64,000 nucleotides of DNA from Arthrobacter sp. efr-133-TYG-118 (GTDB taxonomy: Bacteria > Actinomycetota > Actinomycetes > Actinomycetales > Micrococcaceae). Below the pieces are notes generated by a model. The model was not told the DNA's origin. It did not search any database and saw only the letters and a list, made by a program, of their open reading frames with translations. Numbering within the stretch: position 1 is the first letter of the stretch; each line of letters starts with the position of its first letter. The stretch is taken from NCBI RefSeq assembly GCF_030209755.1, contig NZ_JARVRH010000012.1:186001-250000 (forward strand), in the 5' to 3' direction. This document shows, one piece after another, positions 61,778 to 64,000 of the stretch. The translations under genes were made by a program, and so were the position numbers.

Positions 61778-62506
61778 GTGAACGACGCTGTAATCCAACT
61801 GGACTCCGTGAGCAAGATCTATGGCAAAGGGGAGGCCGAAGTACGGGCACTCGATTCCGTCAGCATCTCCATTGACCGGGGCGACTTCGTGGCCATCATC
61901 GGCGCCTCGGGCTCCGGAAAATCCACCATGATGAACATCATCGGTTGCCTTGACGGCGCGACCCAGGGGACTTATCACCTGGACGGCATCGATACCGGGA
62001 CCCTGGACGAATTCCAGCTCGCGCAGATCCGCAACCGGAAAATCGGCTTCGTCTTCCAGAACTTCAACCTGATACCGCGCACGCGGGCCGTGGACAACGT
62101 CTCGATGCCGCTCGCCTACGCAAAAGTGCACCGCAAGGAACGGCGCGATCGGGCCTTGGAAGTGCTCGATTCAGTGGGATTGGCGGAACGGGCCGACCAC
62201 AAGCCTTCACAGCTCTCCGGTGGACAGCAACAGCGTGTTGCCATCGCCCGGGCGCTCGTGACCAACCCGGTGCTGTTGTTGGCCGACGAGCCTACGGGAG
62301 CCTTGGACACCAAGTCCTCGCACGAAATCCTGGATCTCTTCGAGTCCCTGCACGCCAACGGCCGGACCATCGTGATGATCACCCACGAGGCGGACGTCGC
62401 GGCGCGGGCCAACCGTGTGGTGCGATTCCAGGACGGGCACATCATTGAGGACCACAGGATCCGCGCCGTTAATGCGCATCCTATGGCGACGGCGGTGCCG
62501 GCATGA
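61778..62506 (+). CDS. MacB/LolD-type ABC transporter ATPase
   Basis: This 242-aa ATPase has Walker A GASGSGKSTM (about 45-54), signature LSGGQQQRVAIARAL, Walker B LLLADEPTGALD and H-loop MITHE. It belongs to the LolD/MacB exporter class. A GTG start has weak GC-rich upstream sequence and probably relies on coupling to the adaptor gene. Its stop overlaps the permease start by 4 bp. Confidence 0.92.
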   Translation: MNDAVIQLDSVSKIYGKGEAEVRALDSVSISIDRGDFVAIIGASGSGKSTMMNIIGCLDGATQGTYHLDGIDTGTLDEFQLAQIRNRKIGFVFQNFNLIPRTRAVDNVSMPLAYAKVHRKERRDRALEVLDSVGLAERADHKPSQLSGGQQQRVAIARALVTNPVLLLADEPTGALDTKSSHEILDLFESLHANGRTIVMITHEADVAARANRVVRFQDGHIIEDHRIRAVNAHPMATAVPA

Positions 62507-63750
62507 TGATCGCCGAATCCGTTCGCTTCGCCCTGACCGGGGTGATGGCCAACAAGATGCGCTCCATCCTCACCACCCTGGGCATTTTGATCGGCATCGC
62601 CTCCGTCATCGTCCTGCTGGCCGTGGGCGCCGGAACCTCCAACGCCATCAAGGCCCAGATCGGCAAGCTGGGAACCAACGTGCTGACCGTGAGCCGCCAG
62701 ACGACGGCTGGCGGCCGCGCAGCAGGCGGCGGACAAGCCGTCACCGGTCCGCGGTCCCGTGGCACCAACCTCACGCTCCAGGACATGGCCGCGCTGACAG
62801 ATCCCGTCATGGCCCCCGACGTCGCCGCGACGGCGCCGGTGGTCACGGCACAGAACGTCACGGGTACTTACCAGGACGCAACCCATGCGGTCGCAACGTT
62901 CGTGGGGACCACGCCGTCGTACTTTTCCATTTCGAACGACACGCTCGCGGCGGGGTCCTACTTCAGCGACGGTGACGCCAGCAGCGGCACCGCAGTGGCC
63001 GTGATCGGCAATACGGTTGCGCAGGACCTGGTGGGCAGCTCGGTGACCTCGGCCGTGGGGCAGACGATCGCCCTCAACGGCCAGAACTTCGTGGTCTCCG
63101 GCGTCCTGGCCCAAAAGGGGTCCTCGGGCCTCAACGATCCAGACGACATTGTGGTGATCCCTTACAGTGCGGCCCAGGACAAGTTCACCGGATACTCGCC
63201 GTCGCTTGCCTCCATCACTGTCCAGGCGAAGTCAGCGGACGTGATGAACCAGGCCCAGAACGAGGTCCAGATGATCCTCGATGCCAGGCACAACGTCACC
63301 TCCGCCAACCGTGACTATCAAGTGCGCAACCAGGCGCAGATCCTCACGACAGCCACCACCACCACGGCCACGCTGACCATCCTCTTGGGTGCCGTGGCCG
63401 GCATTTCGCTCCTGGTGGGCGGAATCGGCGTCATGAACATCATGCTCGTCACGGTCACCGAACGTACCCGCGAAATCGGTATCCGCAAGGCAATCGGAGC
63501 CTCGCGGGGCAGCATCGTGAGCCAGTTCCTAATCGAATCGCTCATCATTTCGCTGATCGGCGGGGTGCTGGGAATTGCCGCGGGATACATCGGCAGCGCC
63601 TTCCCCCTGCTGGGAACGCAACCCGAAGTCCAGTGGTGGACCGTGTGGCTGTCGTTCCTGGTATCCGCGGCGATTGGCCTGGTTTTCGGAATCTACCCGG
63701 CCAACAAGGCGGCGAAGCTACGGCCGATCGACGCCCTGCGGTACGAATAA
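62503..63750 (+). CDS. MacB/FtsX-family ABC transporter permease
   Basis: This 415-aa permease has the MacB arrangement. An N-terminal helix (MRSILTTLGILIGIASVIVLLAVGAGTS) precedes a large extracellular domain (about 50-280). Three C-terminal helices follow, with LLVGGIGVMNIMLVTVTERTREIGIRKAIGASRGSI. It transduces ATP hydrolysis into mechanical export rather than forming a channel. The substrate is unknown; family members export antibiotics, lipoproteins or peptides. Confidence 0.92.
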   Translation: MMIAESVRFALTGVMANKMRSILTTLGILIGIASVIVLLAVGAGTSNAIKAQIGKLGTNVLTVSRQTTAGGRAAGGGQAVTGPRSRGTNLTLQDMAALTDPVMAPDVAATAPVVTAQNVTGTYQDATHAVATFVGTTPSYFSISNDTLAAGSYFSDGDASSGTAVAVIGNTVAQDLVGSSVTSAVGQTIALNGQNFVVSGVLAQKGSSGLNDPDDIVVIPYSAAQDKFTGYSPSLASITVQAKSADVMNQAQNEVQMILDARHNVTSANRDYQVRNQAQILTTATTTTATLTILLGAVAGISLLVGGIGVMNIMLVTVTERTREIGIRKAIGASRGSIVSQFLIESLIISLIGGVLGIAAGYIGSAFPLLGTQPEVQWWTVWLSFLVSAAIGLVFGIYPANKAAKLRPIDALRYE

Positions 63751-63808
63751 CGCCGCCCACAGTTCCACCTCCAGCAACTAAAAGAAACAGCCAACAGGAG
63801 ATCCAAAA

Positions 63809-64000
63809 ATGTCCTACTCAGCACCGGAGCCCGGTTCCGCAAACCAGCCGGAGCCCCAGCAGCCCTACACCCAACAGGCCCACGCCGGACAGCCGACCGC
63901 GGTCCTGCAGGCCACCGGCCAGGAACCCACCGGACAGGGTTGGGGCCAACCCCAGATGCCGGAGCCGTTCGTGCCCAAGAAGCGATTCAAGATGGGTCGC
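63809..64000 (+). CDS. Pro/Gln-rich protein, N-terminal fragment
   Basis: Only the first 64 residues are present and the gene runs off the right edge. The segment starts MSYSAPEPGSANQPEPQ and continues with a Pro/Gln/Gly-rich region ending in FVPKKRFKMGR. An AACAGGAGATCC ribosome site lies before the ATG at 63809. It is 58 bp after the MacB-like permease gene and may belong to the same operon. Function cannot be read from this segment. Confidence 0.65.
   Translation, partial: MSYSAPEPGSANQPEPQQPYTQQAHAGQPTAVLQATGQEPTGQGWGQPQMPEPFVPKKRFKMGR

Noticed and set aside
1-64000. tRNA genes, insertion sequences, prophage, toxin-antitoxin or resistance islands
   Set aside because: No cloverleaf, transposase, integrase or phage protein was recognised on reading; a covariance-model tRNA search was not possible here.

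Overview
The window is high-GC actinobacterial chromosome, most likely from a soil Arthrobacter-type organism (family Micrococcaceae). I infer this from the GC-rich codon use, GTG/TTG starts, many IclR/TetR/PadR-controlled catabolic operons, and the linked set rpsF-ssb-rpsR-rplI-dnaB arranged as in actinobacteria. I see no tRNA or rRNA gene, insertion sequence, integrase, prophage or CRISPR array.

Layout. (1) 1-765: the start of a BNR/sialidase-like protein, a small hypothetical gene and two strong hairpins. (2) 765-8215: two divergent operons. The left one encodes a GntP permease, KDPG aldolase, an N-acyl-D-amino-acid deacylase-like amidohydrolase and a fold-III PLP deaminase. The right one encodes KDG kinase, an IclR regulator and RidA. 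Together they make a plausible route N-acetyl-D-glucosaminate -> D-glucosaminate -> KDG -> KDPG -> pyruvate + glyceraldehyde-3-P. (3) 8360-15848: a PAS-EAL phosphodiesterase, then a sugar ABC transporter operon with a GH20 hexosaminidase, a second IclR regulator and a rhodanese. This strengthens the chitin/amino-sugar reading of region 2. (4) 16011-19116: csoR-copZ-copA copper efflux with two palindromic CsoR operators. (5) 19196-25919: small transporters and enzymes (DUF2277, EamA, CGNR, MATE, ABM-TM fusion, DoxX, double-hotdog thioesterase). (6) 25983-33805: a sulfatase locus with formylglycine-generating enzyme, PadR regulator, Cys-type sulfatase, MFS transporter, GH3 glucosidase and a coupled small protein. 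Three 25-bp-phased repeats lie in the divergent promoter. (7) 33951-45078: a peptide/opine-type ABC operon with a YtcJ-like amidohydrolase, an FAD amine oxidase and a cupin, opposite a TetR regulator and an aminoaldehyde dehydrogenase.

(8) 45127-51716: housekeeping genes rpsF-ssb-rpsR-rplI and dnaB, separated by two membrane-anchored proteins with L7/L12-like helices, an FMN reductase and a PhzF gene whose 5' end has been replaced by a palindromic repeat. The 627-bp region upstream of dnaB holds a cluster of DnaA boxes, and two more boxes precede rpsF. (9) 51976-64000: YnfA and DUF1345 membrane proteins, M18 aminopeptidase, a two-component system followed by an ABC-2 exporter, a PAP2/diacylglycerol-kinase fusion, and a MacA/MacB-like export operon that runs to the window edge.

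The most interesting items are the candidate amino-sugar-acid oxidative pathway (2179-8215), the phased repeats at the sulfatase locus, the DnaA-box cluster, the palindrome-reshaped phzF, and shared hairpin families used as terminators. All assignments come from reading the sequence; no database search was run.
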